Assembly (NCBI GenBank): GCA_937919015.1
Contig: CALFPN010000159.1
Coordinates: forward strand, 1 to 13,537
DNA: 13,537 nt
DNA from: an uncultured Clostridia bacterium
Lineage (GTDB): Bacteria; Bacillota; Clostridia; Lachnospirales; Anaerotignaceae
Reading direction: 5' to 3'
Position numbers and translations under genes: made by a program. Shown here in pieces: positions 13,041-13,537 of the stretch. Within the stretch, counting starts at the first letter, position 1. Each line of letters opens with the position of its first letter. The notes under the pieces are model-generated. The model was given only the letters and a program-made list of their open reading frames with translations. It was not told the origin of the DNA and did not search any database.

Positions 13041-13537
13041 ATTTCCCCAAACAGAACTTTGTAAAAATTCTGTCGATGATTTCATCATCGCTGGTATCCC
13101 CGGTAATCTCGCCCAAGGCTCTGTTGGCATCCTGCAAATCCAGAGAAATAAAGTCCTCCGGCATACGCATGGTGATGGTCTCCATGCAATGGGCCATAGC
13201 TTCTTTTGCTCGGTAGAGAGCATCTTTGTGTCTGGTATTGCCCAGAAGGGCATCGTCGGCAGATGCCGCATGACCATCCAAAAACATATTTTTCAAAGCA
13301 TCGATCAGGGCATCAAAGCCTTTATTCTTCTTCACGGAAATGAACAGAATCTGTTTCGCGGGGACATATTCCTCCAGCTCTTCCAGAGACAATCTCTGTT
13401 CCAAATCCACCTTATTCAAGAGAATAATGGTCTTTTTCTCTTTAATGAAAGACAAAATCTCCTTATCCTCTGCCTCCAGCGGACGGGAACCATCCAGCAT
13501 CATAATGACCAGATCGGCATTTTCCGCATAAGCCTTG
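13039..13537 (-). CDS. mnmE: MnmE (TrmE), tRNA-modification GTPase, C-terminal part
   Basis: The last 165 codons are present; the gene continues past the right edge. Visible landmarks: LVIMMLDGSRPLEAEDKEIL (after the G3 region), the G4 motif NKVD, the G5-like region ISVKKNKG, the helical TrmE segment LLGNTRHKDALYRAKEAM, and a C-terminal FCLGK, whose Cys corresponds to the conserved C-(I/L/V)-G-K end of the family. MnmE is a potassium-activated GTPase that dimerises through its G domains and works with MnmG at tRNA U34. The stop codon TAA overlaps repeat copy C. It is the most upstream gene seen of the minus-strand operon running to rsmG. Confidence 0.96.
   Translation of the reverse strand, partial: KAYAENADLVIMMLDGSRPLEAEDKEILSFIKEKKTIILLNKVDLEQRLSLEELEEYVPAKQILFISVKKNKGFDALIDALKNMFLDGHAASADDALLGNTRHKDALYRAKEAMAHCMETITMRMPEDFISLDLQDANRALGEITGDTSDDEIIDRIFTKFCLGK

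Overview
The window looks like chromosomal DNA of a low-to-mid GC member of the Clostridia (Bacillota). The signs are strong AGGAGG-type ribosome binding sites, consensus sigma-A promoters, U-tailed hairpin terminators, and a mnmE ... mnmG - rsmG - noc block that is typical of the replication-origin side of Bacillota chromosomes. The species cannot be fixed by eye; a Lachnospirales-like clostridium is a reasonable guess. No replication origin, rRNA, CRISPR array or transposase gene is visible.

Right half (about 7.1-13.5 kb, all minus strand): the tail of mnmE, a MATE-family exporter gene, mnmG, a small uncharacterised gene, rsmG with its terminator, then noc. MnmE and MnmG together modify the wobble uridine of tRNAs, RsmG methylates 16S rRNA, and Noc is the DNA-binding nucleoid-occlusion protein. 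The usual mnmE-mnmG adjacency is broken by the exporter gene. That gene is bracketed by copies of a GC-rich intergenic repeat with the core AAGACCTTGG, built from short perfect hairpins that mostly have three-base loops. A further copy sits directly against the noc ribosome binding site, and one copy supplies the last codons of the exporter.

Middle (about 3.4-7.1 kb): on the minus strand, a small XRE-type regulator with its own terminator and a two-gene membrane-protein operon (a DUF975 protein plus a four-helix protein). Converging on these from the plus strand is a three-gene operon: a membrane-anchored alpha/beta-hydrolase-fold protein whose nucleophile position is Asn rather than Ser, followed by two tandem paralogous hotdog (PaaI-like) thioesterases. 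One bidirectional terminator separates the converging operons.

Left part (1-3.3 kb, all minus strand): a 68-residue membrane protein divergent from the hydrolase operon, a tRNA-Thr/tRNA-Tyr operon with a clear promoter and terminator, a secreted protein with two stalk (copper-amine-oxidase-N-like) domains and a PepSY domain, and a three-gene operon encoding a HAAS-type membrane protein, a second membrane-anchored protein and a PadR-family regulator cut by the window edge. The promoter of that operon is a perfect TTGACA-17-TATAAT with a 19-bp palindrome filling the spacer and a near-copy over the predicted start of transcription, which suggests autoregulation by the PadR protein.
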